From Cytophagales bacterium (GTDB lineage: Bacteria > Bacteroidota > Bacteroidia > Cytophagales > UBA9547): a stretch of DNA of 6,877 nt. The notes under the pieces are model-generated. The model was given only the letters and a program-made list of their open reading frames with translations, made no database searches and was not told where the DNA came from. Below are positions 1-6,203 of the stretch, in pieces (within the stretch, counting starts at the first letter, position 1; each line of letters opens with the position of its first letter). The DNA is taken from positions 1-6,877 of the forward strand of contig DMUD01000224.1 in assembly GCA_003476475.1 (NCBI GenBank), given 5' to 3'. Made by a program: the position numbers and the translations under genes.

Positions 1-61
1 ATTGACCATCGTGTATTGATGCATGAATGAAACAGTTATTGTGTTGGTAAATGAATGATCA

Positions 62-360
62 TGGTGGGTGTTGCTGTATAGTCCAGTAAATAGTTTTGTT
101 TTTCTGAAAATTGATACTGTCGTCTTTTGCCCAAAAAGGTATCAAGCCCATTGGTAGAGTTGGATTGTTTCTGTATCTCTGTTGGTGATGATGGGTGTCT
201 TTGGGAATTGGAAATCGTTGTAAATGGAAGGCAGGCACAATGCCTCGTACTCAAAACTTGCTTTGAATCGGTTTTTTAACTCTTGAGCTGGTTTGGTCAG
301 TTTGTTACTAAAACTTATTTTGAATACATTTTCAATTTTGGCATTAACAAAAATGGTATT
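62..360 (-). pseudogene. SRAP (YedK/HMCES-like) remnant, frameshifted and lacking a start
   Basis: Read on the minus strand, the frame from 360 down to 145 encodes a stretch that includes PKTPIITNRDTETIQLYQWA and then hits TGA at 142-144. The -1 neighbour frame resumes at 145 with LIPFWAKDDSINFQKNKT and stops at 59-61. Joined, these give the SRAP signature 'PxI(T)N...IQLxxWGLIPFWAKD...NKT'. One missing T in 'gctTGATA' explains the break. SRAP proteins crosslink to abasic sites in single-stranded DNA through Cys2, exposed after Met1 is removed. Here no Met-Cys start exists: the frame has no Met at all and a stop lies at 361-363. The DNA after NKT (below about 90) no longer resembles the family, while a motif that normally follows NKT (NAKIENVF) sits upstream at 322-345. 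It is therefore a non-functional, rearranged fragment. The family call is from recognised motifs; the order of decay events is inferred. Confidence 0.72.
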
Positions 361-458
361 TCAAATTTGTTTTGTCTTCTCGTAATTTAAATTCGCTTTT
401 TACATAACAAAATATGGGTAAAGTGGGTTTTTAGTATAGTGTAAAATCGGATGATAGC

Positions 459-489
459 TTGTAATTTGGTAGTGTAGTAAGTATTTTTG
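459..489 (+). promoter_or_regulatory. Bacteroidota-type promoter of ahcY
   Basis: TTG at 459-461 and TATTTTTG at 482-489 are separated by 20 nt. This fits the known Bacteroidota vegetative promoter pattern (-33 TTG, 19-23 nt, -7 TAnnTTTG) exactly. Transcription would begin a few bases after 489, leaving a leader of only about 10-15 nt before the ATG at 507. That leaves no room for a riboswitch. The leader holds AAGG at 499-502, a weak Shine-Dalgarno-like match only 4 nt from the start codon. No experimental start site is known here. Confidence 0.6.
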
Positions 490-506
490 TAACTAAATAA
501 GGTAAA

Positions 507-1814
507 ATGGTAACGACTCAGGTCAAATACAAAGTAAAAGACCTTTCTCTTGCAGAGTGGGGAAGAAAAGAAATTCAATTGGCAGAGGCTGAAATGCCTG
601 GTCTTATGGCTATTCGCGAGGAATTTGGCAAGCAGAAACCTTTGAAAGGTGCTAGAATTGCGGGTTGTTTGCACATGACCATTCAAACTGCCGTACTCAT
701 TGAAACCCTTGTAGAACTGGGCGCAGAAGTTACTTGGTCTTCGTGCAACATTTTCTCTACGCAAGACCATGCCGCTGCCGCTATAGCTGCTGCCGGCATT
801 TCGGTATATGCTTGGAAAGGGATGACCGAGGAAGAATTCAATTGGTGTATCGAACAAACTTTGTTTTTTGGCGAAGATCAAAAGCCTTTAAACATGATTT
901 TGGACGACGGTGGCGACCTTACCAACCTAGTGTTGGACCAATACCCTGAATTGGTGCCTAATATCAAAGGCCTTTCTGAGGAAACAACTACAGGTGTCCA
1001 CCGCCTTTACGAAAGAGTGAAAGCTGGTACGCTTCCTATGCCTGCCATCAATGTGAACGACTCTGTAACTAAATCTAAGTTTGACAACTTGTACGGTTGC
1101 AAAGAATCTTGCGTAGATGCTATTCGCAGGGCTACCGATGTGATGATGGCTGGAAAAGTAGCTGTTGTGGCTGGTTTTGGCGACGTAGGAAAAGGCACAG
1201 CCAAATCTTTGGCAGGAGCTGGTGCTAGAGTAATTGTTACCGAAATTGACCCTATTTGTGCACTTCAAGCTGCTATGGAAGGTTTTCAAGTAATGAAAAT
1301 GGACAATGCAGCCAAAATTGGCGACATATTCGTGACCTCTACGGGCAACAAGAGCATCATTGTCGATAGGCACTTCAAAGCCATGAAAGACAAGGCCATT
1401 GTGTGTAACATTGGTCACTTCGATACCGAAATCGATATGGCTTGGTTGAATAGTTCATATGGTCATACAAAAGTAGAAATTAAACCTCAGGTAGATAAGT
1501 ACACTATCGATGGCAAAGATGTAATCGTCTTAGCCGAGGGTAGGCTTGTAAATTTGGGTTGTGCTACTGGCCACCCTTCATTTGTGATGTCGGCATCGTT
1601 TACCAACCAAACTTTGGCTCAATTGGAACTTTGGGCAAATTCGGACAAATACGACAACAAGGTGTACACGCTTCCCAAGCATTTGGACGAAAAAGTGGCG
1701 GCGCTACACTTGAAGAAAATTGGCGTTGAATTGGACGAACTTACAAAGGATCAAGCCGATTACATTGGGGTGTCAGTTAAAGGTCCATTTAAAATGGAAC
1801 AGTATAGGTATTAG
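507..1814 (+). CDS. ahcY: Adenosylhomocysteinase (SAH hydrolase)
   Basis: A cytosolic NAD-dependent enzyme that reversibly splits S-adenosylhomocysteine into homocysteine and adenosine. It relieves product inhibition of SAM-dependent methyltransferases and feeds the methyl cycle. The 435-aa product is full length for the compact form of the family (human enzyme 432 aa) and lacks the roughly 40-residue insert of some bacterial forms. Visible landmarks are the HMT motif with substrate-site His56, DDGGDLT (Asp134), EETTTGVH (Glu159), VTKSKFDNLYGC (Lys189, Asp193, Asn194, Cys198), the NAD-binding loop GFGDVGKG at 223-230 (usually GYGDVGKG), NIGHFD with His304, and LAEGRLVNLGCATGHPSFVM around 342-361. 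The C-terminus ends in QYRY, matching the conserved HYRY tail whose Lys/Tyr reach the NAD of the partner subunit. No key residue is missing. It appears monocistronic, with its own promoter upstream and a hairpin terminator downstream. Confidence 0.98.
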   Translation: MVTTQVKYKVKDLSLAEWGRKEIQLAEAEMPGLMAIREEFGKQKPLKGARIAGCLHMTIQTAVLIETLVELGAEVTWSSCNIFSTQDHAAAAIAAAGISVYAWKGMTEEEFNWCIEQTLFFGEDQKPLNMILDDGGDLTNLVLDQYPELVPNIKGLSEETTTGVHRLYERVKAGTLPMPAINVNDSVTKSKFDNLYGCKESCVDAIRRATDVMMAGKVAVVAGFGDVGKGTAKSLAGAGARVIVTEIDPICALQAAMEGFQVMKMDNAAKIGDIFVTSTGNKSIIVDRHFKAMKDKAIVCNIGHFDTEIDMAWLNSSYGHTKVEIKPQVDKYTIDGKDVIVLAEGRLVNLGCATGHPSFVMSASFTNQTLAQLELWANSDKYDNKVYTLPKHLDEKVAALHLKKIGVELDELTKDQADYIGVSVKGPFKMEQYRY

Positions 1815-1897
1815 TACTACCTTTAATGTGTATAGTTTAAAGTTGAAAATAGATTAGAAACTAAGTACTTCAAACATTAAATATAATCTTTTCAGAT

Positions 1898-1926
1898 AGG
1901 CTTCCTGTTAGGAAGCCTTCTTTTTT
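1898..1926 (+). terminator. Rho-independent terminator of ahcY
   Basis: AGGCTTCC (1898-1905), a 5-nt loop TGTTA, and GGAAGCCT (1911-1918) form a perfect 8-bp stem followed by TCTTTTTT (1919-1926). It lies 84 nt after the ahcY stop. The T-tract runs into the stop codon of the convergent gene (TAA at 1925-1927, minus). Read from the other strand, the same stem lies 6 nt past that stop but has no good U-tract, so termination there may be weaker. Confidence 0.9.
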
Positions 1927-2758
1927 ATAACAGCTTGATGGCGTAATCGGAAATTTCAATGAGACGGTCTTTATAAAGGCCTCCGATAGTTTTTTTGAAG
2001 GCTTTTTTACTCAGTTTTACTTTTTGGTAAATTTCTTCGGGTGAGCTTTTGTCGCCCAACTGCAATTGCCCATTATTGGCTTTTAGGATAAACAGCAGTC
2101 GCGCTTTGGCATCTAAGATGTGTTGGTAGCCAATAGGTTGCAAACTCAGGTCGAGTTTATTTTCTTCCCTTACTTTTTTTACATTTCCCTTTTTGATATC
2201 GCCTATTTGCAAGGGTTCGAATATGTCGTTTTTGTAAAGCAAACCAACATGGCGTTGGTTTACAATGGCATTGTAGCCCAAATCGGTGCGCTCGGCGATG
2301 AGTAATTCCACAGGGTCTTCTTCCTTTAGTTCCATTTGGGTGTTGTCCACATATTTGCCCCATTTGGTAGAACCAGCCACTCTACCCGTCTCCTTGTCGA
2401 GGTACACATACACCACATATTCACTGCCTACAAACATGGGAGTACTTTGTTCGCGCAGGGGAACAAGCAGATCTTTAGCAATGCCCCAATCTACAAATAC
2501 GCCAAATGGGGCATCTTCTACCACTTTCATGCAAGCAAATTCACCTACCGTGGCAAAGGGCTCCAATGTGGTGGCAATAGGGCGATTTTCGCTGTCGTGA
2601 TACAGAAACACATTAATAAAATCTCCTGTTTTGACCCCTTTTGGGATATATTTCAAAGGCAAAAGAATTTCCTCTGTTCTTTCCGAGTCGCTTAGGTATA
2701 AACCAAAGTCCACTTCTTTTACTACTTCCAATTCGTTGTATTCGCCAATGTATAGCAT
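1925..2758 (-). CDS. cvfB: CvfB-family S1 RNA-binding protein
   Basis: The 277-aa product matches the CvfB/YitL architecture of about 280 aa. A first S1-like domain spans about 1-62 (VVKEVDFGLYL, then EILLPLKYIP) and a second about 70-135 (MKVVEDAPFGVFVDWG, then DLLVPLREQ). A third spans about 148-206 (LIAERTDLGYNAIVN, HVGLLYKNDIF, IGDIKKGNVKKV). A C-terminal winged helix lies about 212-277 (LSKKAFKKTIGGLYKDRLIEI). In Staphylococcus aureus and Streptococcus, CvfB binds RNA and affects virulence gene expression, but its role in Bacteroidota is not established, so 'RNA-binding' is as far as the sequence goes. There is no signal peptide, so it is cytosolic. It starts at an ATG with no Shine-Dalgarno sequence, 37 nt after the upstream 129-aa gene, probably in one transcript. 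Its stop codon overlaps the T-tract of the ahcY terminator. Confidence 0.9.
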   Translation of the reverse strand: MLYIGEYNELEVVKEVDFGLYLSDSERTEEILLPLKYIPKGVKTGDFINVFLYHDSENRPIATTLEPFATVGEFACMKVVEDAPFGVFVDWGIAKDLLVPLREQSTPMFVGSEYVVYVYLDKETGRVAGSTKWGKYVDNTQMELKEEDPVELLIAERTDLGYNAIVNQRHVGLLYKNDIFEPLQIGDIKKGNVKKVREENKLDLSLQPIGYQHILDAKARLLFILKANNGQLQLGDKSSPEEIYQKVKLSKKAFKKTIGGLYKDRLIEISDYAIKLL

Positions 2759-2795
2759 TTGTGCAATGTTTTATGGGGTAAGGATTTGCCTTTTG

Positions 2796-3185
2796 CTAAG
2801 CGATATCGTCTAGAACACCGTTTTCGTCGGGGTAGGGTAGGAACACAAAATTGACAAAATCTTTGTCTAGCACAAACAAACAGCAATATTCGTCGGCATC
2901 TCTGTACACTTTTCGAAACTCTTCCTCGTTTTCAATAAGTCCTCGCTGGAAAAACTCTTCGAGAAAGGAAATATAATAGTGCCATTCTAAGCCCTGTTCG
3001 TACCCGTAAAGTTTGGTAGCCCAAGCTACTTCGGTTTTGCAAATAGGAAATATTGGAAAAGGTGAAATTTTCCTTGCCCTAAGTTGGTACGAGGCCTCTT
3101 TTAGTGCGTCCGATATTTTGATAAAATCGGAAGTGATACTCCCCAAATATTTGGGATTCAATTCGGGGTCGTTGGCGTCATCCAT
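2796..3185 (-). CDS. Conserved protein of unknown function, 129 aa
   Basis: I recall similar short proteins in other Bacteroidota but know of no function. The ATG at 3185 is chosen over an upstream in-frame TTG at 3257. The protein then begins MDDANDPELNPKYLGSI, and a -7 promoter element at 3204-3211 would lie inside the longer version. The product is soluble, acidic and probably cytosolic, with no signal peptide or membrane segment. Visible features are an N-terminal helical segment with basic residues (DALKEASYQLRARKIS, about 26-41), a Pro-rich turn with one Cys (FPIFPICK, 43-50), and a helix rich in aromatic and acidic residues (EWHYYISFLEEFFQRGLI, 67-84). A DADEYCC motif (96-102) precedes a hydrophobic strand pair ending in FVFLPYPDE. 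There is no recognisable catalytic motif. It lies 37 nt before cvfB on the same strand, so the two are probably co-transcribed. The CDS call is firm; the function is unknown. Confidence 0.85.
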   Translation of the reverse strand: MDDANDPELNPKYLGSITSDFIKISDALKEASYQLRARKISPFPIFPICKTEVAWATKLYGYEQGLEWHYYISFLEEFFQRGLIENEEEFRKVYRDADEYCCLFVLDKDFVNFVFLPYPDENGVLDDIA

Positions 3186-3203
3186 AATGATTTTTTTCGA
3201 TTC

Positions 3204-3211
3204 CAAAGTTA
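3204..3211 (-). promoter_or_regulatory. Possible -7 element for the 129-aa gene and cvfB
   Basis: TAACTTTG on the minus strand matches the Bacteroidota -7 consensus TAnnTTTG. It sits 18 nt before the ATG at 3185, nearly the same spacing as the ahcY promoter to its start (17 nt). A matching -33 TTG at 19-23 nt is absent; the nearest TTG is 12 nt away. The call is therefore tentative. Confidence 0.35.
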
Positions 3212-3292
3212 TCAGTTTTCGTCCAACAGCGACTGCCTTCTTGCTAAATACAGCCAACTACTTTTCTTTGTGTTAATTTAAAGCAGTTCGTT

Positions 3293-3670
3293 ATGTACAA
3301 AACATTTTTATTGGTTGGCATTGGGGGTGCTTTGGGCAGCACACTTCGGTATTTCTTGGGTCTTTTCTTAAAATCTTTTTCTCCTGTTTTTCCTTTGGGT
3401 ACGTTGGCAGCCAACTTGTTGGGTTGTGTATGTATGGGGTTGGTCATGGGTTTTTCAGAACGGTTCAACTGGTTTTCGGTTGAATGGAGATTGTTTTTGG
3501 CCTCGGGTTTTTGCGGTGGTTTTACCACCTTTTCGGCTTTTGCATTTGAAAATATAAGGCTATTACAAACTGGCGATTACAAAACTTTTATTCTGTACAC
3601 TTTCTCTAGTTTAGTAGTTACATTTTTGGCTGTGGTTTTGGGTTTGATGCTGGCAAAACTGTCTTGGTAG
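3293..3670 (+). CDS. crcB: Fluoride channel FluC/CrcB
   Basis: A small inner-membrane protein that, as a dual-topology antiparallel dimer, lets fluoride leave the cell. At 125 aa it is the normal length, with four hydrophobic segments at about 4-26, 33-54, 66-88 and 98-121. Family motifs are present in order: GGALGSTLRY (11-20), GTLAANLLG (36-44, with pore Asn41), and GFCGGFTTFSAF (72-83). The last carries the 'Phe box' Phe80 and Phe83 and the TTFS segment near the central sodium site. Most homologues read GTLxVN; here it is GTLAAN, a mild change. The gene is divergent from the 129-aa gene, with 107 nt between starts. I see no fluoride riboswitch in that gap, and none of the other genes in the window is fluoride-related. 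Confidence 0.96.
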   Translation: MYKTFLLVGIGGALGSTLRYFLGLFLKSFSPVFPLGTLAANLLGCVCMGLVMGFSERFNWFSVEWRLFLASGFCGGFTTFSAFAFENIRLLQTGDYKTFILYTFSSLVVTFLAVVLGLMLAKLSW

Positions 3671-3758
3671 TGGTCGTCAGCTTCCCTATGTCTTTGATAT
3701 ATTTCGATGCATTGTTGTTGTGGGTATATTTAATAGCATTCTATTCAGGTTTTTCGGC

Positions 3759-3854
3759 TGACTTCTTTCCTATTTTTAATAATTTTGTCAAGCTTCAATA
3801 TTTCGTGCGCTTTACTTTGCATCTAGTATAAAGAAGTCAAGACGATTATTGAAG
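3759..3854. repeat. Interleaved inverted repeats
   Basis: A perfect 10-bp pair (3759-3768 with 3830-3839) and a perfect 8-bp pair (3793-3800 with 3847-3854) are arranged left1-left2-right1-right2. In RNA this is the topology of a pseudoknot. GTCAAG also appears as a direct repeat at 3787-3792 and 3836-3841. The function is unknown, and chance cannot be excluded in AT-rich DNA. Confidence 0.45.
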
Positions 3855-3909
3855 TAATGGGTAAAAGCAAGTTGTGCGATTTGTTTGATGAAACTTTAGG
3901 AATCAATTG

Positions 3910-3944
3910 TTTGTATGTGATTGTTTGTTTTTCTTGCATACAAA
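3910..3944. repeat. 8-bp inverted repeat TTTGTATG/CATACAAA
   Basis: The perfect arms TTTGTATG (3910-3917) and CATACAAA (3937-3944) are separated by 19 nt, immediately before TATAAT at 3945-3950. It lies about 130 nt upstream of the haem-protein operon. It could be an operator or a weak hairpin, and there is no T-tract to make it a terminator. Confidence 0.35.
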
Positions 3945-4072
3945 TATAATTTTAAAAACACCTATTGAATCTTGTCTGAAAAATACAATTATTTGCATGT
4001 ATTATTTTGTTTTAAAAAATTGAGGTTACTTTTGGTTTTTAGTTAGTATAAATTTCAAAAATCTTTAAAACC

Positions 4073-4879
4073 ATGAAAAAAACCATTACCACAATTGTAG
4101 TTGTATCTTCAGTGATTTTGATAGGTACAAAAGCATACCAAACCAGTTCAAACCCTATGTTGGGTATGACTGGAGCCCCTGGCGAACAGAATTGTACACA
4201 ATGCCATTCTTCCAATCCTATTAATAGCGGTTCTGGAAATGTAGAAATTGTTTTTAACAATGGAAGTAATTCATTCCAATCCGGTCAAACTTATCCAGTG
4301 ACGGTAAAAGTAAGTCAAAGCGGGATTTCCAAGTTTGGTTTTGAAATTACCTCAGTAGCTTCTTCCAACACAACGACTGGCGCAGGTACTTTTGCTTCTA
4401 CCAATACCAATGTTACCGTAGGTTCACAAGGTGGAAAATCTTATGCGTTACAAAAAGTCGCAGCTGCCACCTCTGGTTCGGGTACATTTACTTTTGATTG
4501 GACTGCACCAGCTACTAGTCAAGGAGACATTACTTTTTATGCATCTGGCAATGCTGCCAATGGTAATGGTAATATGACAGGAGACAATATTTACACTACC
4601 AATCTTAAAATTTCTCCACTCACTACTTATTTTCAAGATTCCAAAATAGACAACGAGGTGGTATGTTTCACCAATCAAAAAACTCTTTATCTGTTTAGCC
4701 AATATTTGGTGGGAAAAACAGCAGTTTCGATTTATTCACCCACAGGTAACTTGGTAAAGCAAATTGATTTGGATTCGGATAACACTGAAATTCGTTGCGA
4801 CGAGTTGGCAAGTGGCTTGTATATTTTAAAACTTAAAAACCAGTCGGCTTCATTTACCAAAACCATTCTTTTTGACTAA
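4073..4879 (+). CDS. Secreted mono-haem protein with choice-of-anchor V-like and T9SS domains
   Basis: The 268-aa product has an N-terminal Sec signal (MKKTITTIVVVSSVILIGTK, about 1-22). The conserved TGAPGEQNCTQCHS region follows, with one c-type haem site CTQCH at 41-45. Then comes a beta-rich domain (about 55-180; GNVEIVF, YPVTVKV, FGFEITS, FDWTAPATSQGDITFYASGNAANGNG). This layout matches the reeler-like 'choice-of-anchor V' proteins of Bacteroidota. Residues about 200-268 form a type A T9SS sorting domain (TAVSIYSPTGNLVKQI, ELASGLYILKLKNQ, ending in TKTILFD). It is therefore expected to cross the outer membrane and be released or anchored at the surface. No distal Met ligand is obvious, so haem coordination cannot be assigned. 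It is first in a four-gene operon, and its TAA overlaps the next ATG by one base (TAATG). No Shine-Dalgarno sequence is present. The domain calls are strong; the physiological role is unknown. Confidence 0.88.
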   Translation: MKKTITTIVVVSSVILIGTKAYQTSSNPMLGMTGAPGEQNCTQCHSSNPINSGSGNVEIVFNNGSNSFQSGQTYPVTVKVSQSGISKFGFEITSVASSNTTTGAGTFASTNTNVTVGSQGGKSYALQKVAAATSGSGTFTFDWTAPATSQGDITFYASGNAANGNGNMTGDNIYTTNLKISPLTTYFQDSKIDNEVVCFTNQKTLYLFSQYLVGKTAVSIYSPTGNLVKQIDLDSDNTEIRCDELASGLYILKLKNQSASFTKTILFD

Positions 4880-5253
4880 TGAGATTTAAATTTTGGATTA
4901 TTGGGGTGTGTATCGCTTGTTTTTCTTGCGTATACAATAAAAAGGAGGCGGTAACGCCATCTTCAAATAACAATGTGAATGATGGTAACCCAACAATTCC
5001 TGTTTCTTTTAAAAACGATATCAGCCCAATAATCCAAAATAATTGTATTTCGTGCCACGGTATTTATGGTGACTTGGGCTCTTATACCAATGTAAATAAG
5101 TATACTACATCTACATCTGGAAAAGCATCAGAACTTGAAGGTAGAATCAAGGGTATGGAAGGTTGGAACAAGATGCCACAAGGTGGGTCGCTTTCTCAAC
5201 TCGAAATAAACAAAATAACGCAGTGGATAAATGAAGGGGCTAAAGACAATTAA
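4879..5253 (+). CDS. c-type cytochrome lipoprotein, mono-haem
   Basis: The 124-aa product has a short hydrophobic signal ending in CFSC, with Cys17 the likely lipidated residue. The -3 residue is Cys, unusual for a lipobox but tolerable in this phylum. A low-complexity linker rich in Asn/Ser/Pro (22-40) leads to a small cytochrome c domain starting FKNDISPIIQNNCISCHG. The haem site is CISCH (56-60), and the probable distal Met99 lies in NKMPQGG. The C-terminal helix reads LSQLEINKITQWINEGA. This form, 'F-x-x-D-I-x-P-I-x-x-x-x-C-x-x-C-H ... MPxGG ... I-x-x-W-I-x-x-G-A', is common in Bacteroidota and planctomycete-type cytochromes. It should be a membrane-tethered electron carrier, facing the periplasm or the cell surface. 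Translation is probably coupled to the preceding gene (1-nt overlap). The next gene starts 7 nt after its stop. Confidence 0.9.
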   Translation: MRFKFWIIGVCIACFSCVYNKKEAVTPSSNNNVNDGNPTIPVSFKNDISPIIQNNCISCHGIYGDLGSYTNVNKYTTSTSGKASELEGRIKGMEGWNKMPQGGSLSQLEINKITQWINEGAKDN

Positions 5254-5260
5254 TTCTGCC

Positions 5261-6202
5261 ATGAAGAAAACAATATTTTTCAATATTTTTTCAATCTTTT
5301 CGGCTTTCGTGCCCACCGCACTTTTTGCTCAAGAAGACCTTTTGAAGGAAATGGAAAGCACCATTCCCAAGGAAAAACCGTTCACCTTGGCTACATTTAA
5401 GGGAACTCGCCTTATAAATGGACACACCGTAGAAGCAGGTGGGCCCAAAACTTTAGATTTCCGCATCGCTCACCGCTTTGGCAACATTAAACAAAACACC
5501 AAAGAGAACTTACAAGAATCGGCCGATAGGCTTTTTGGTCTGGACGGCGGCGCTACCATTACCTTGTCATTGGACTATAGTTTCAATGGGAAGTTTGCTG
5601 TGGGAGTGGCACGTAATTCATACGAGAAGTTATACGAAGGATGGCTTAAATATAAATTGCTTTCCCAAACTGACGATAATGCCATGCCTGTCACCTTGAC
5701 TTTGTTGGGTAAAAGTGGCTACTTGGGGGGCATGTCACTACAGAATCAACCCGGTTACAACAAAAATGTGAACCGTTTGATGTATTTGGGACAGGCCATG
5801 GTGGCCAAGAAATTCAATGAAAAGCTATCGGTGCAATTATCGCCCATGTTTATTCACTACAATTTCGCCGACCGCGAAGGGCAAACAGCCAACGATTTGT
5901 ATGCAGTAATGGCTTCTTTTCGGTACAAGTTTACGAGAAGCGTGGCTATTACTTCTGAATATTCACAAGTGTTAAACAGCTATTACGATTCCAAACTTTT
6001 GACAGGGGCTTCCTATGTCCCTACCTTTAGTGCTGGTTTCGACATCGAAACTGGTGGCCATGTTTTTCAAGTATTCGTGTCCAATGCAGTAGGTATGAGT
6101 GAGTTTCAATACATAGGTTTCAATAATAACGACTGGGGTGTAGGTCAAATTCGCCTTGGTTTCAACGTGTCTAGGACTTTTGGAATGGGTAAAAGGAAAT
6201 AA
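5261..6202 (+). CDS. DUF5777 family outer-membrane beta-barrel protein
   Basis: The start is set at the ATG at 5261, which yields a signal peptide MKKTIFFNIFSIFSAFVPTA with cleavage probably after LFA (residue 23). An in-frame ATG at 5231 would overlap the cytochrome gene and spoil the signal. The mature part, about 290 aa, is made of alternating amphipathic strands typical of a barrel. DUF5777 landmarks are TLDFRIAHRFGNI (64-76), LKYKLLSQT (129-137), LGQAMVAKKFNEKLSVQLSP (176-195), HVFQVFVSN (267-275) and a final strand GFNVSRTFGMG (300-310). The segment FGLDGGATITLSLDYSFNGK (92-111) matches the usual 'LFGLxxxxxxRLGLDYG' stretch. The function of the family is unknown. In this operon it is the only candidate outer-membrane pore or scaffold for the two haem proteins, which is inference from position. 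It lies 7 nt after the cytochrome and 1 nt before yceI. Confidence 0.88.
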   Translation: MKKTIFFNIFSIFSAFVPTALFAQEDLLKEMESTIPKEKPFTLATFKGTRLINGHTVEAGGPKTLDFRIAHRFGNIKQNTKENLQESADRLFGLDGGATITLSLDYSFNGKFAVGVARNSYEKLYEGWLKYKLLSQTDDNAMPVTLTLLGKSGYLGGMSLQNQPGYNKNVNRLMYLGQAMVAKKFNEKLSVQLSPMFIHYNFADREGQTANDLYAVMASFRYKFTRSVAITSEYSQVLNSYYDSKLLTGASYVPTFSAGFDIETGGHVFQVFVSNAVGMSEFQYIGFNNNDWGVGQIRLGFNVSRTFGMGKRK

Positions 6203-6203
6203 G

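Larger units (their letters stand above)
3671..4072. other. 402-nt intergenic region, AT-rich, with inverted repeats
   Basis: No convincing gene was found. Three perfect inverted-repeat pairs are visible: TGACTTCTTT at 3759-3768 with AAAGAAGTCA at 3830-3839, CTTCAATA at 3793-3800 with TATTGAAG at 3847-3854, and TTTGTATG at 3910-3917 with CATACAAA at 3937-3944. The first two interleave rather than nest. ATTGTTTG occurs twice (3906-3913, 3920-3927). A 47-codon ORF (3688-3831) is discussed as a finding. TATAAT at 3945-3950 and TAAATTTC at 4049-4056 could be part of a promoter for the operon at 4073, but no TTG is suitably spaced for a full Bacteroidota-type match. Confidence 0.6.

Noticed and set aside
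36..254. 72-codon minus-strand ORF
   Set aside because: It is a frame shadow of the SRAP remnant. The recognisable SRAP motifs lie in the other two minus frames.
361..506. SAM or SAH riboswitch before ahcY
   Set aside because: No conserved core was seen, and the best promoter lies downstream of most of this stretch.
387..881. 164-codon minus-strand ORF overlapping ahcY
   Set aside because: It is antisense to clearly conserved ahcY codons and its translation has no recognisable domain.
3186..3257. 24-residue N-terminal extension of the 129-aa protein
   Set aside because: It begins with TTG (minus strand) and overlaps the likely -7 element. The protein from the ATG at 3185 starts like typical family members.
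3749..3826. 25-codon minus-strand ORF (MQSKAHEILK...) in the intergenic gap
   Set aside because: It is lysine-rich, as AT-rich DNA often is, with no promoter or family match. Coding is not supported.
3857..3949. 30-codon ORF (MGKSKLCDLF...) in the intergenic gap
   Set aside because: It is short, matches nothing I recognise, and ends within a repeat-bearing AT-rich stretch.
4020..4056. TTG at 4020-4022 plus TAAATTTC at 4049-4056 as the operon promoter
   Set aside because: The spacer is 26 nt, outside the usual 19-23, and the -7 element has a mismatch at the last base.
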